This document shows positions 1 to 8,876 of a DNA stretch of 64,000 nt, one piece after another. The notes under the pieces are model-generated. The model searched no databases. It saw only the letters and a program-made list of their open reading frames with translations, and had not been told where the DNA came from. The position numbers were made by a program, and so were the translations under genes. The stretch is from UBA6985 sp946536225 (GTDB taxonomy: Bacteria > Bacillota_I > Bacilli_A > RF39 > UBA660). The stretch covers positions 677,730-741,729 of the forward strand of contig CAMNEE010000001.1 of NCBI GenBank assembly GCA_946536225.1, given 5' to 3'. Every line of letters starts with the position of its first letter. Positions within the stretch are counted from its first letter, which is position 1.

Positions 1-420
1 TTTCATTGTTGCTATAGCTACTTGGTCTAAGCTACTTTGTGACAACCCCCATGTTCTATAGTCTACAATTAAATTTTGTAATTCTTTATCTAGTTTTAAA
101 TATTTAAATATAAGTTTAAAGTATGGTGAAGAGTTTTTCATTGATTCAGACATTTCTTCTTCATATAGCTTGCCTTTTTTTAAACCTTTAAAGTCATAAT
201 CAGGATTAATCATTTTGAAATAATGTAGAACCATTAATCTTATCATTTTACCTATATTAGGTACTTCTCTAAATTCAGAAGAGTAACCTGTTGCAAGAAT
301 ACTTCCTCCAAATATATTATCTGCATAAGAATAATCATTTTCTTCATCATATAAAACATCTTTTAAATTTGCACCTTTAAAATAAAATTTTAAAGCTTCT
401 TCTAAGTTATTATTTTCCAT
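1..420 (-). CDS. Partial unknown protein, C-terminus beyond the left edge
   Basis: An open frame of 140 codons begins at ATG 420 and runs off the window without a stop. The start is supported by AGGGAG at 430-435, nine bases upstream; a nearer ATG at 428 sits directly against that site and is unlikely. The visible protein starts MENNNLEEALKFYFKGANLK. It is hydrophilic, with no signal peptide or membrane segment, and rich in Lys, Glu, Tyr and Leu. I do not recognise a family. It is divergent from the acyltransferase gene at 511, so the 90-base gap must hold both promoters. Confidence 0.7.
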   Translation of the reverse strand, partial: MENNNLEEALKFYFKGANLKDVLYDEENDYSYADNIFGGSILATGYSSEFREVPNIGKMIRLMVLHYFKMINPDYDFKGLKKGKLYEEEMSESMKNSSPYFKLIFKYLKLDKELQNLIVDYRTWGLSQSSLDQVAIATMK

Positions 421-510
421 TTCTTCATACTCCCTGTTTAATTATTATAGCATACCTTTTTATTGTTTTATCAAGTTTATTTTTATATAATTTTACTAGA
501 GATGGGTATT

Positions 511-1536
511 ATGAAGAAAAGAATATATTATTTTGATTTACTAAAAGTATTAGGTGCCTTAGCGGTAGTACTTATACATGTTATAAGTGAAGTTTATTAC
601 ACGACAGATATAACCAGTACTAATTTTAAAATTATGGTTATATTAGAGTCCCTTATAAGATATGCTATACCAATTTACTATATGATAAGTGGTGCAATAT
701 TCTTAAATGAAGATTTTGTTATAGACAATAAAAAGTTATATAAAAAATATATATTAAACTTATTTTTAATATATTTATTTTGGAATACTTCTTATACATT
801 CTTAAATGAATTAATTAATAATAATATACCTTTTAGTATTAACTTAATACTTACAAGTATTAAGTCTACTATACTAGGACATGCCGTATTCCAGTTTGAC
901 TTTTTACTTACAATACTAGCTTTTTATGTATCTTTACCAATACTAAGACTTATTACTAAGAAAAAGAATAAAAAAGAAATAGAATACTTATTACTTATTC
1001 TATTTATATTTAATAGTCTAATACCTCTTATAAATGTTTATTTAGGTATTGTTATTAAATACTTCATATTCTTTACAAGTGTCGTAATATTCTTTATATT
1101 AGGATACTATTTAAATACCTTTGAAATAAATAAAAGAATAACTAAGTATATTTATATAGCAAGTATTATAAGTGTTATACTAACTATAATATTAACTATT
1201 AAAGATACAATTAAAATAGGATATCCTAGTGAATTATTCTTCTATTACTATTCTTGGAATATACTTATACCAAGTATTGGTATATTCTTATATTTTAAGA
1301 ATAAATTTAAGAATACTAAAAAGAAAGTAAAAAAATTACTTACTTCTACTTACTTTGGTATTTACTTAATACATGGTTTTTCATTAGGTGTTGCTAAAGT
1401 AATTGGTATGTATAACATAAATATACCATTTATATTAAAGATACTATTAATTACTATATTTACTTACTTTTTAAGCTTTATAGCATCATTTATAATAAGT
1501 AAAATACCTTATGTAAAGAAGTTAATAAGAGGATAG
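511..1536 (+). CDS. Acyltransferase 3 family membrane protein
   Basis: A 341-residue integral membrane protein with about ten hydrophobic segments. The N-terminus (MKKRIYYFDLLKVLGALAVV, then IHVISEVYY) matches the acyltransferase-3 pattern: an R/F-D-xLK start, with the conserved His in the first helix, here in LIHV. This family O-acylates cell-surface sugars or peptidoglycan (OatA-type) or decorates exopolysaccharide. The substrate cannot be read from the sequence. The ATG at 511 is preferred over an upstream in-frame ATG at 463, because the upstream peptide is poor and a GAGATGGG site lies at 499-506. It is monocistronic, with a strong terminator directly after the stop. There is no extracellular SGNH domain as in full-length OatA. 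Confidence 0.75.
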   Translation: MKKRIYYFDLLKVLGALAVVLIHVISEVYYTTDITSTNFKIMVILESLIRYAIPIYYMISGAIFLNEDFVIDNKKLYKKYILNLFLIYLFWNTSYTFLNELINNNIPFSINLILTSIKSTILGHAVFQFDFLLTILAFYVSLPILRLITKKKNKKEIEYLLLILFIFNSLIPLINVYLGIVIKYFIFFTSVVIFFILGYYLNTFEINKRITKYIYIASIISVILTIILTIKDTIKIGYPSELFFYYYSWNILIPSIGIFLYFKNKFKNTKKKVKKLLTSTYFGIYLIHGFSLGVAKVIGMYNINIPFILKILLITIFTYFLSFIASFIISKIPYVKKLIRG

Positions 1537-1540
1537 AAAA

Positions 1541-1565
1541 AACAAGTAGAAATACTTGTTTTTTT
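1541..1565 (+). terminator. Rho-independent terminator of the acyltransferase gene
   Basis: Perfect 8-bp stem AACAAGTA/TACTTGTT with a GAAA tetraloop followed by a run of T. A nearly identical hairpin follows the next gene. Confidence 0.9.
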
Positions 1566-1573
1566 ATATAACA

Positions 1574-1582
1574 TGATATAAT
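1574..1582 (+). promoter_or_regulatory. Extended -10 promoter for the zinc-ribbon gene
   Basis: TGATATAAT is an extended -10 (TGnTATAAT) lying 29 bases before the ATG at 1611. No convincing -35 is visible because the expected position falls inside the preceding terminator. The ribosome site AGGAGA is at 1597-1602. Confidence 0.6.
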
Positions 1583-1610
1583 CAAATTATGATGATAGGA
1601 GAATCAACTT

Positions 1611-2306
1611 ATGAAATTTGAAAACAACGAAAATACTTTTGAAGATAAGAATGAAGTAAAAGAAGAAATTGAATGCCGTAACTGTGGAGGTATTATACCT
1701 AAAGAAAATATGGACTTTAACAGTGATGTAGCAACGTGTCCTTTCTGTGGTACTACATGCAGGATACATGATTCAATAACTAAGCATTATACTAATACTT
1801 ATATTAATATTAATCGTGGGGATGCTGGTAATTCAAATGAGTTAAGTAAAAAAGTATATATTAATGGTCAAGAAGCAATTGTACCTACAAAAAGAGGATA
1901 TATATTTGCAATAATATTTATTGTTATTGTATGTGGAACTATAGTTTTTAGTTTTCTATCAGTTAATAAAATATTTGATCAAGTAATGGATGAATATGAA
2001 GAATCAAAATTAACATCTACTACTACAACAGTTCCTATTAAAGTAACTGATGTAAATCCTTTTGATCCAGATGCAGAAGAACATATAACTGTAGACTTCT
2101 ATGGTTTAGATGGACAAGGTTATTTAACTATTAATATGCCTTCTAAATATAATAAATTAACTTATACACTTGATAAATCAGATAACTTAAGTAATGGAGA
2201 TACAGTTACTATTACTTTAACTAATACAGAAGCATATCCTGAATATAACTTTACTAAAATAACAGGTACTGCTACAGTAAATGGATTAGGAAGTGTTATG
2301 CAATAA
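1611..2306 (+). CDS. Zinc-ribbon, single-pass membrane protein with exported domain
   Basis: A 231-residue protein. Residues about 22-47 form a zinc ribbon (CRNCGG, then CPFCGTTC). A basic stretch is followed by one transmembrane helix (about 98-120, YIFAIIFIVIVCGTIVF), then an extracytoplasmic Thr-rich linker and a C-terminal beta-rich domain of about 80 residues (ITVDFYGLDGQGYLTI to the end). The layout of cytosolic zinc ribbon, helix and outer domain is common in Firmicute membrane proteins of unknown role, often as sensors or envelope stress factors. I cannot assign a function. It has its own extended -10 promoter and terminator. Confidence 0.8.
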   Translation: MKFENNENTFEDKNEVKEEIECRNCGGIIPKENMDFNSDVATCPFCGTTCRIHDSITKHYTNTYININRGDAGNSNELSKKVYINGQEAIVPTKRGYIFAIIFIVIVCGTIVFSFLSVNKIFDQVMDEYEESKLTSTTTTVPIKVTDVNPFDPDAEEHITVDFYGLDGQGYLTINMPSKYNKLTYTLDKSDNLSNGDTVTITLTNTEAYPEYNFTKITGTATVNGLGSVMQ

Positions 2307-2311
2307 AAAAA

Positions 2312-2336
2312 GCAAGTATTTCTACTTGTTTTTTTA
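2312..2336 (+). terminator. Rho-independent terminator of the zinc-ribbon gene
   Basis: Stem GCAAGTA/TACTTGT with a TTTC loop and an eight-T run; same design as the hairpin at 1541. Confidence 0.85.
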
Positions 2337-2414
2337 TTGTCCTGAGAAATATTAGCGTTTTGTTTTGTGTTAGATAACTCAAAAAGGGTTTTTTCTCAAG
2401 ACGTGCTTTGTATA

Positions 2415-3188
2415 CTAACATTCTTTTACGTTATTGTCAAATTTTTGAAATAATCTCTTTATACCAATCGGAAGCATTGATCCAATTGAAAATATTATAT
2501 AATAACTAATTATGAACACTATATAAGGGCTATTCTCATCAATAATACTAAATACTGGTAAGGTTGAATTATGAAATGGAGATATATAGAATAGTTCTAA
2601 TCCATTATCAATATTTACATAATAAGTAATTATATTAGATATAATAGCAATAGATGATAATATAAAGAAAACTACAAATGCTTTATTATAAATATGAGTA
2701 ATATTTTTTTCTTTAGATAGTAAATAGATACCCATTGCTACCATGAATCCATGATGAACCATGGTTTGAATATTTATAAGTGTCTCACTTATAAAAACTG
2801 TACTTGGATATAACATTACACATACTCCTGCAGAAAGACTATAAGTCATTAAGAAGCATTCTAAGTATTCTGATACTTTCTTATTCTTAATAAGAGAATA
2901 AAGTAAACCTACATACATAGGAGTTGAACAAAATTGATATGGAAAAGCATACCAAGAATAACTCCAAGAAAAATCATTATAACTAAATGATAGTTGTTTA
3001 TATACTTCAAACATAAGCATAATAGAAGACATGATAAATATTGTCTTCTTTTTATTCTTAGCATATTTAATTAAGATAATACTTAATAATATTACACTTA
3101 TTAAAGACATTATATGAAATACGCCATACATATAAGGTCTTTCCATAGTAAATTGTAATATTCTTATGTTGTTTTCTAATGTTCTCAC
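2415..3188 (-). CDS. YwaF/TIGR02206-like integral membrane protein
   Basis: 257 residues with about seven hydrophobic helices. The features FHIMSL near residue 24 and the Pro-aromatic-Gln-Phe-Cys motif (FPYQFCSTPMYVGLL, about 82-96) recall the YwaF/TIGR02206 membrane family, which is related to TMEM164; its biochemical role is unknown. The start codon is GTG at 3188, supported by GGTGAT six bases upstream. An internal ATG 14 codons later has no ribosome site. It is convergent with the zinc-ribbon gene. The family call is by motif only. Confidence 0.6.
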   Translation of the reverse strand: MRTLENNIRILQFTMERPYMYGVFHIMSLISVILLSIILIKYAKNKKKTIFIMSSIMLMFEVYKQLSFSYNDFSWSYSWYAFPYQFCSTPMYVGLLYSLIKNKKVSEYLECFLMTYSLSAGVCVMLYPSTVFISETLINIQTMVHHGFMVAMGIYLLSKEKNITHIYNKAFVVFFILSSIAIISNIITYYVNIDNGLELFYISPFHNSTLPVFSIIDENSPYIVFIISYYIIFSIGSMLPIGIKRLFQKFDNNVKEC

Positions 3189-3233
3189 TTAATATCACCA
3201 TTTCTTTATATTACATATAAATTATAACATACA

Positions 3234-3262
3234 TGAAAAGAACTAAGACTAATTCTTAGTTC
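3234..3262 (-). terminator. Terminator of the membrane XRE regulator gene
   Basis: Inverted repeat GAACTAAG/CTTAGTTC centred at 3251, followed on the minus strand by CTTTTC. Confidence 0.75.
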
Positions 3263-3264
3263 CT

Positions 3265-4629
3265 TTATTTATCACTTTCAACTTTTTTATAATAACTTAT
3301 TGTATTCTTTTTTAACTTTTCTATATTCTTCTTAGATGCAAATATTTTGTATTCATTGTAATAACCTGGTTTATCAATATAGAATCTCTTATTATTAACT
3401 TCTTTGATAATAAATTTAATTTTATTAATAAAACTACAATATTGATTCAAATCTATTCTTCCATCACTTCGAATAGTATACTCTACTTCACAAGTACCAT
3501 CTACAGGAGTGATTTTAATATCACTTCTATCCTCTTCAATATAATCAATAGAATACTCATTAGATATATATGCCTTATCATTCATAGTGATAACAATACC
3601 ATCATTTGGAATTTCTGCACTTCTAATATCATATGTATTAAAACTTGTTAGAGAGGCAGTAGTAATACCTATTCCAATACCAAAGAAAATAATACTTATT
3701 ACAAATAATAATCCCAATACTTTTTTATTACTTATTCTATTAAAGATAAAATTAATTAAAACTAATAATATAACAGATAAAGAAATAATAGAACTTACTA
3801 TTGTAATAATAACTCCTACATAGAATGATCCTGAGTTAATAATTAATACTGATAGACCAAATGCAAAAGCAAGTCCTATAAGTGCAAAGCATACACCTAT
3901 CATTATGTAAAAAGATATTGCTTTAAGAAATAAAATAAATAGATCTGAAATAGCTTTAAAGAAGCTATATTCACTTGTTTTAGGGTCTCTTATAACAATT
4001 CTATCTTCTACTTGATTAACTGTTATTTTTTCTTCTTTTTCGTTTACTTCTGTAGTTTTTTCTTCTCTTTTACCATTTATAATACTTCTATAATAATTTA
4101 AGTATCTTACTTTATATATATGAATAACTAATAATACACTTACAACAAAGGCAAATACTTCATATAAAGTTTCTAATATAAGATATAGATATTTATAACC
4201 TGGTATAACATAAAGATTACTTACTACAGCTGCACATATCTCCCCGACAACAGAGAAAGTAAAACCTAATAAAAAGATTATTATAAGTTCTTCCATAATA
4301 AACTTTAATTTACTCTTAAGATTCATCCTTGCAAATAAATTAATAGTATCAGTAATAAAAGAAGTTGCTTCATTTACCCATTTCCCAATTATTTTATTAC
4401 TATTCTCTTCTGCTTTAACCTCACTTACATCACTATGTACTAAGTTATCTAAACTTACATTAAAGAGTTCTGCCATTTGCATTAATTTATCCATTTCTGG
4501 ATAAGCATCTCCTTGTTCCCATTTAGATATTGATTGTCTTGAAACACTTAGTTTATCAGCTAAGTCTTCTTGTGATAGATTATTATCTTTTCTTAACTTT
4601 TTAATGTTATCAGATAAATTATTTTTCAT
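3265..4629 (-). CDS. XRE-family regulator with membrane domain
   Basis: A 454-residue protein. Residues 4-60 are a Cro/CI helix-turn-helix (LSQEDLADKLSVSRQSISKW), followed by a short linker and a membrane part with about six helices (roughly 115-330). A hydrophilic, probably exported tail of about 100 residues follows. This describes a membrane-tethered transcription factor that could sense an envelope signal and repress nearby genes. Start at ATG 4629 is fixed by AGGAGA nine bases upstream; an in-frame extension of 20 codons is rejected. The next gene downstream is the YwaF-like one, separated by a terminator. Target genes are not evident. Confidence 0.8.
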   Translation of the reverse strand: MKNNLSDNIKKLRKDNNLSQEDLADKLSVSRQSISKWEQGDAYPEMDKLMQMAELFNVSLDNLVHSDVSEVKAEENSNKIIGKWVNEATSFITDTINLFARMNLKSKLKFIMEELIIIFLLGFTFSVVGEICAAVVSNLYVIPGYKYLYLILETLYEVFAFVVSVLLVIHIYKVRYLNYYRSIINGKREEKTTEVNEKEEKITVNQVEDRIVIRDPKTSEYSFFKAISDLFILFLKAISFYIMIGVCFALIGLAFAFGLSVLIINSGSFYVGVIITIVSSIISLSVILLVLINFIFNRISNKKVLGLLFVISIIFFGIGIGITTASLTSFNTYDIRSAEIPNDGIVITMNDKAYISNEYSIDYIEEDRSDIKITPVDGTCEVEYTIRSDGRIDLNQYCSFINKIKFIIKEVNNKRFYIDKPGYYNEYKIFASKKNIEKLKKNTISYYKKVESDK

Positions 4630-4731
4630 ATACACATTTCTCCTTTCATGGTTTAATTTTATAATTATCAACTGGTTGCGTTCTACCAATTTTAGGTTGT
4701 TTTATGTATATTTTTGGTTGCATTTTTAAAA

Positions 4732-5235
4732 TTATCTATATTCTACTAATTCAGTTATATCTTTTCTTGTATTATGAAGTGGACTTTCAGGACAATCATC
4801 ACTTCTATATCCAATTGGAAGTAGACATACAGGAACTAGTGAAGAAGAAAGATTAAATTTACTACTTATTATAGCACCATCAAACATTTCTATCCAAATA
4901 CTATCTACACCAAGATTTGCTGCTTCAAGCATCATATGTGTTGCTACAATAGATGCATCCATGACATAAATAGGCATATCATTTTTTTGATAAGAGTTAT
5001 CCTTATCTCCACATACAACTAATACAGTCTTAGCATTATATCTACATGGAGATGCCTCATCAATAAAAGATAGGCCTTCTGGGGATTCCACAACTAAAAC
5101 CTTAAATGGTTGTTTGTTTTTAGCAGTTGGAGCAAGACGTCCTGCCTCAAGTATTTTATCTAGCTTATCTTTTTCTACTTTTTTATCAAACTTTCTAGTT
5201 GCACATCTTGTTCTAATTACATTTTCAAATTCCAT
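4732..5235 (-). CDS. Nitroreductase family protein
   Basis: 167 residues, the usual size for a small nitroreductase. The N-terminal FMN-binding pattern is clear: IRTRCATRKFDKK, then LEAGRLAPTAKNKQPF. The family reduces nitro compounds, quinones or flavins with NAD(P)H and binds FMN as a homodimer. It lies downstream of the flavodoxin and the KPIIYLYP protein on the same strand but after a hairpin that should terminate most upstream transcripts. The ribosome site AGGAGA is six bases before ATG 5235. Substrate unknown. Confidence 0.85.
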   Translation of the reverse strand: MEFENVIRTRCATRKFDKKVEKDKLDKILEAGRLAPTAKNKQPFKVLVVESPEGLSFIDEASPCRYNAKTVLVVCGDKDNSYQKNDMPIYVMDASIVATHMMLEAANLGVDSIWIEMFDGAIISSKFNLSSSLVPVCLLPIGYRSDDCPESPLHNTRKDITELVEYR

Positions 5236-5245
5236 ATTTTCTCCT

Positions 5246-5273
5246 AAAAAAGATAGATATTAATCTATCTTTG
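5246..5273 (-). terminator. Terminator between the KPIIYLYP gene and the nitroreductase gene
   Basis: Stem AAAGATAGAT/ATCTATCTTT with a six-U run on the minus strand. The U-run abuts the ribosome site of the nitroreductase gene, so read-through transcripts would still be translatable. Confidence 0.75.
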
Positions 5274-6198
5274 TTCCTCCCCATTCAACAACTGTATAAC
5301 CAGTTCTTACTCTGCTCTTAAGTACTTGTTCTTTTACTTGAGTATTCTTATCTACACCTTTATAAGTCATAAGAACTCTTATTAAAGTCTCAGGTGTAGG
5401 ATTAATTTCAAGAGGAATATTATTTTCTACTTCACTAGTATCAGCAAATCTAATATAGTTATATTCGTTTTCTTCAAGAATTGGTAACCAATAAACTATA
5501 AACTCATTTGCTTCTCTTTCAGTTAAACCAAGTATAGATAGTTTTTCTTCTAGGAATGGTATAAGATCACTCTTAGCTACTACAAATCCATCTTCCTCTT
5601 CTTTAAATTTAATACTATTATTTGCTTCATAATAAAGAGCATAATAGTCTTTATTATTATAAGTAATAGTTCCATCTGGACGTGCTAAAACACTCCAACC
5701 ATTTATATATCTTGGGTAACTTGTAGTTAATTTAGATGGATCCTTAAAACTTACATTTATATTCATATCCTCCCCAGGATATAAATATATAATTGGTTTA
5801 TAAGCTACATCACCACAGTATGTTGGATTATCTTCCAACTTATAATATACTTTAACACTATCATATTCTTTTTTATTTACTTTAAATTCATCTTCATAAT
5901 CCTCAGGTGCACATACTCCACAGTGAGTAGAAATATCATAGTATATTCTTAATTCTTTATTGTATATTTCGGTATATTTATGTTCAACTGTCTCTCCACA
6001 TGAATTCATTTGATAAGATACAATTACTTTATCATCATAAACTTTAGTTGTTGCTCCTACAAAGTCTTGGTAATCTTTGAGTTCTACAATTTCTTTTTCG
6101 TTATTTATAACTAAATAACTTATAACTATAGTAACAACTATAATTGTTAAAACAATACAAGCTATAATTACCTTTTTATCTAACTTTTGATTTTCCAT
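5260..6198 (-). CDS. Membrane-anchored protein with KPIIYLYP motif, function unknown
   Basis: 312 residues. An N-terminal helix (about 12-31, VIIACIVLTIIVVTIVISYL) anchors an exported domain. The outer part has four Cys (in NSCGE, HCGVCAPED and NPTYCGDV) and the motif KPIIYLYPGED, followed by a region rich in Tyr and Trp up to EWGGTKID. The KP(V/I)IYLYP motif recurs in uncharacterised bacterial and fungal proteins as far as I recall; no activity is known to me. The ATG at 6198 has AGGGGA eight bases upstream, inside the last codons of the flavodoxin gene, and starts four bases after its stop, so the two genes are probably translationally coupled. Confidence 0.7.
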   Translation of the reverse strand: MENQKLDKKVIIACIVLTIIVVTIVISYLVINNEKEIVELKDYQDFVGATTKVYDDKVIVSYQMNSCGETVEHKYTEIYNKELRIYYDISTHCGVCAPEDYEDEFKVNKKEYDSVKVYYKLEDNPTYCGDVAYKPIIYLYPGEDMNINVSFKDPSKLTTSYPRYINGWSVLARPDGTITYNNKDYYALYYEANNSIKFKEEEDGFVVAKSDLIPFLEEKLSILGLTEREANEFIVYWLPILEENEYNYIRFADTSEVENNIPLEINPTPETLIRVLMTYKGVDKNTQVKEQVLKSRVRTGYTVVEWGGTKID

Positions 6199-6202
6199 TT
6201 TA

Positions 6203-6715
6203 TCATTCCCCTTCAAGCCAAGCTTTAACTTCTTTTTTACTTTCCTTTGCTTTAGAACCTACAATAGCAAGACCATTCATATCAACATCTGCACCAACAC
6301 AATATTCACGAGCTTGTAATGGTATTGTTGAAAGACCTGATCCTTCATGAGTAACAAATACTCTTACCTTTTTACCTTTGAAATTTAAAGATGTTAATTG
6401 ATTAATTAAAGGCATAGGCATACCACCCCAATAGACTGGAGAACCTATATAAATAACATCATAATCACTTATACTTTCAAGTCTTTCTTTTAACTCAGGC
6501 ATCATACCTGTATTCTTTTCATCTTGAGCTTCTTTAATGCATGTATTATAGTCCTTAGCATAAGGTATTTTTCTTTCAACTTTAAACATATCTGCTCCAG
6601 TTATATCAGCGATATATTCAGCTACAATCTCTGTATTACCTTTACTAATATAACCTACATTGTAGTTTTCATCAGCTCTACTAAAATACAAAACTAAACT
6701 TTTCTTTTCTTCCAT
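6203..6715 (-). CDS. Flavodoxin
   Basis: 170 residues. The first strand and phosphate-binding loop are readable (LVLYFSRADENYNVGYISKG, with Thr in GNTEIVAEYIA). SDYDVIYIGSPVYWGGMP in the middle is the typical flavodoxin FMN loop with Tyr/Trp stacking residues, and a C-terminal VGSKAKESKKEVKAWLEG helix closes the fold. It resembles the long bacterial flavodoxins (flavodoxin_4 type) used as NADPH-linked reductase-like proteins. It is the first gene of a pair with the anchored KPIIYLYP protein, which suggests an electron supply for an envelope process; that link is inferred. Confidence 0.85.
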   Translation of the reverse strand: MEEKKSLVLYFSRADENYNVGYISKGNTEIVAEYIADITGADMFKVERKIPYAKDYNTCIKEAQDEKNTGMMPELKERLESISDYDVIYIGSPVYWGGMPMPLINQLTSLNFKGKKVRVFVTHEGSGLSTIPLQAREYCVGADVDMNGLAIVGSKAKESKKEVKAWLEGE

Positions 6716-6745
6716 ATTACACTCCTATTATCTTAATTATACATT

Positions 6746-6773
6746 AAAAAAAGAAATGTTTAAAACATTTCTT
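6746..6773 (-). terminator. Terminator of the MATE-kinase gene
   Basis: Stem AAGAAATGTT/AACATTTCTT followed by seven U on the minus strand; the stem overlaps the stop codon. Confidence 0.85.
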
Positions 6774-8751
6774 ATTTATTTATTCCATTAATATAATTTT
6801 CTATTATTTTAGCAGTTTCTTCTACACCTTGTTTATCTACATTAATAGCTAGATCATAGTTATTAAAATCATACCATTCACGGTTGGTATAGAACTTATA
6901 ATGCTTTCTTCTTTCATTATTAATTTTCTTAATAACGCTTCTTGCGTTTTTCTTTTCTACATTATAATATTTAACTACTCTTTTTTCTTTAGATTCCATA
7001 TCACTATAAAGGAATACTTTAATAACATTTTTATTATCTTTTAATATGTAATCTGCACATCTACCTACAATAACAGCTGATTCACTTTTAGCAATATTCT
7101 TAATTACTTTTTCTTCAGCAATAAAGATTCTATCATCATTATTATTTACGTATTTTGCACTTCTTAATGATTCATCTGATGATGATACATATGTTTTTGA
7201 TAAACCAGATGCATCAGCAATTAGTTTTATTAAACTCTTATCAAAGAATTTAACTCCAAGATTACGTGCAAGAATCTCTCCTACATAACGTCCTCCTGAA
7301 CCATATTCTCTTGATATAGTAACAATAAACTTCTTACCTTTATAGTTTTCCTTAACCTCAATATCTTCTGTATTTACTTCTTCCTTAACAATAGATAACT
7401 TCTTAAACTCAGGAATAAGTATAATAATACAGTAAATAGCACAAATAGTATCTGCGATAGGTCCTGCTATTAAAATACCATTTAATCCAAGTCCAAGAAC
7501 ACGTGCAAGAATAATTGAAATTGGTAGGAATAATATTATTTGTCTTGCAAATGATAAGGAAGTAGCCTTCTTAACATTTCCAAGAGATTGAATAGAAATA
7601 CTTGAAGTCATTTCAAGTGCATTAATACCACATACCATGAAGAATATTCTACATAGTTTTTCAGCAAACTCCATGAATAAATCATAAGTTGGATCACTTG
7701 GACGAATAAATATTCCAGCTAACACTCTTGGGAATACTAAATAAATTACATTAAAGATAATACCAAATGAAAGATTAATAATAATTAATTTCTTAATAAT
7801 CTCTTTAACACGTAAGTTATTACCTGCTCCATAGTTAAATCCTATTATTGGTTGTGCACCAATTGATATACCTAATACTATAGATATATAAATACTATTA
7901 ATCTTAGATAATACACCATATACAGATAAAGGTATATTTTCTCCAAACTTAGTTAAAGCACCATATTTAGTCATCATATTATTCATATATACAAATAATA
8001 CTAATATAGTTAATTGAGTAATAAATGATGATACTCCTAGTGCTAATACTTTAAATATTTGTTTAGTTAAAATAAAGTCTTTTTTAGATAACTTAAATGC
8101 CTTGAATTTACGTATATAAATAGCAGCTATAATAGATGAAATAACTTGTCCTATAACAGTAGCCCAAGCTCCACCTGCAACACCCCATTTACAAACAAAA
8201 ATAAATATTGGGTCTAAGATTAAGTTAATAATTGCACCAACAATTAGTAACTTCATTGAATATGCTGGATTACCATCTGCTCTTATAACATTAGACATAA
8301 GAGAATAAAACATTACAAATGGAATACCTAGTACAACAACTCTACCATAAGATAGTGCATATGGGGCAACTTCACTTGTACAACCAAACCAATAAATCAT
8401 CTTAGGTAATAATATGAATGATACAACTGCCACTATAATAGATACTATACTAATTAATAGAATAGATTCTCCTATACTTTTCTTAGCATCATCAGTTTTA
8501 CCTTCTCCAAGTCTTAAAGACATCATTGCAGCAGCGCCATTTCCAATTAATCCTGCAATAGCATTACAAAGAATTACTAATGGAAATATTACGTTTGTTG
8601 CTGCATTTCCTAGTGTTCCTACACCTTGACCTATGAATATTTGGTCTACAATATTATAAATTGAATTAATAAGCATACTAATAACACATGGGATTGTAAA
8701 AGCTAATAATAGTTTATTAATTTTTTCTGTTCCTAAATTTAAATTTTTCAT
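6772..8751 (-). CDS. MATE efflux transporter fused to a cytidylate-kinase-like domain
   Basis: 659 residues. Residues 1-450 are a twelve-helix MATE transporter (start MKNLNLGTEKINKLLLAFTI; DQIFIGQGVG; the internal repeat near GAQPIIGFNYGAGN), which normally exports drugs or metabolites in exchange for Na+ or H+. Residues from about 473 to the end form a soluble nucleotide-kinase domain of the cytidylate kinase 2 type: FIVTISREYGSGGRYVGEIL with the P-loop-like GSGGR, then AVIVGRCADYIL and a lid rich in Arg/Lys. An acidic linker joins the two. The start is set by AGGGGA before ATG 8751. The fusion suggests that transport is coupled to phosphorylation or sensing of a nucleotide-like ligand; this is inference. 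Confidence 0.85.
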   Translation of the reverse strand: MKNLNLGTEKINKLLLAFTIPCVISMLINSIYNIVDQIFIGQGVGTLGNAATNVIFPLVILCNAIAGLIGNGAAAMMSLRLGEGKTDDAKKSIGESILLISIVSIIVAVVSFILLPKMIYWFGCTSEVAPYALSYGRVVVLGIPFVMFYSLMSNVIRADGNPAYSMKLLIVGAIINLILDPIFIFVCKWGVAGGAWATVIGQVISSIIAAIYIRKFKAFKLSKKDFILTKQIFKVLALGVSSFITQLTILVLFVYMNNMMTKYGALTKFGENIPLSVYGVLSKINSIYISIVLGISIGAQPIIGFNYGAGNNLRVKEIIKKLIIINLSFGIIFNVIYLVFPRVLAGIFIRPSDPTYDLFMEFAEKLCRIFFMVCGINALEMTSSISIQSLGNVKKATSLSFARQIILFLPISIILARVLGLGLNGILIAGPIADTICAIYCIIILIPEFKKLSIVKEEVNTEDIEVKENYKGKKFIVTISREYGSGGRYVGEILARNLGVKFFDKSLIKLIADASGLSKTYVSSSDESLRSAKYVNNNDDRIFIAEEKVIKNIAKSESAVIVGRCADYILKDNKNVIKVFLYSDMESKEKRVVKYYNVEKKNARSVIKKINNERRKHYKFYTNREWYDFNNYDLAINVDKQGVEETAKIIENYINGINK

Positions 8752-8837
8752 ATTTCCCCTTCTTTCTTGTTTATAAAATTTACACGAACTTGTTAATAAT
8801 AACACATTTTTTTAATTTGTGTAAGCCTTTTTTATCA

Positions 8838-8866
8838 TAAAAAAACTTGAGTGTAAACTCAAGTTT
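8838..8866 (-). terminator. Terminator of the first VNTG surface protein gene
   Basis: Stem AAACTTGAGT/ACTCAAGTTT with U-rich 3' side on the minus strand. Confidence 0.85.
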
Positions 8867-8876
8867 CATTTATTTA

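Noticed and set aside
463..510. Longer start of the acyltransferase
   Set aside because: The ATG at 463 has no ribosome site, and the extra residues do not fit the family N-terminus.
4655..4690. Third copy of the conserved leader block before the membrane XRE gene
   Set aside because: Only AATTATCAAC with a nearby GGTTG is shared; the G-run and stems are absent, so chance similarity in AT-rich DNA.
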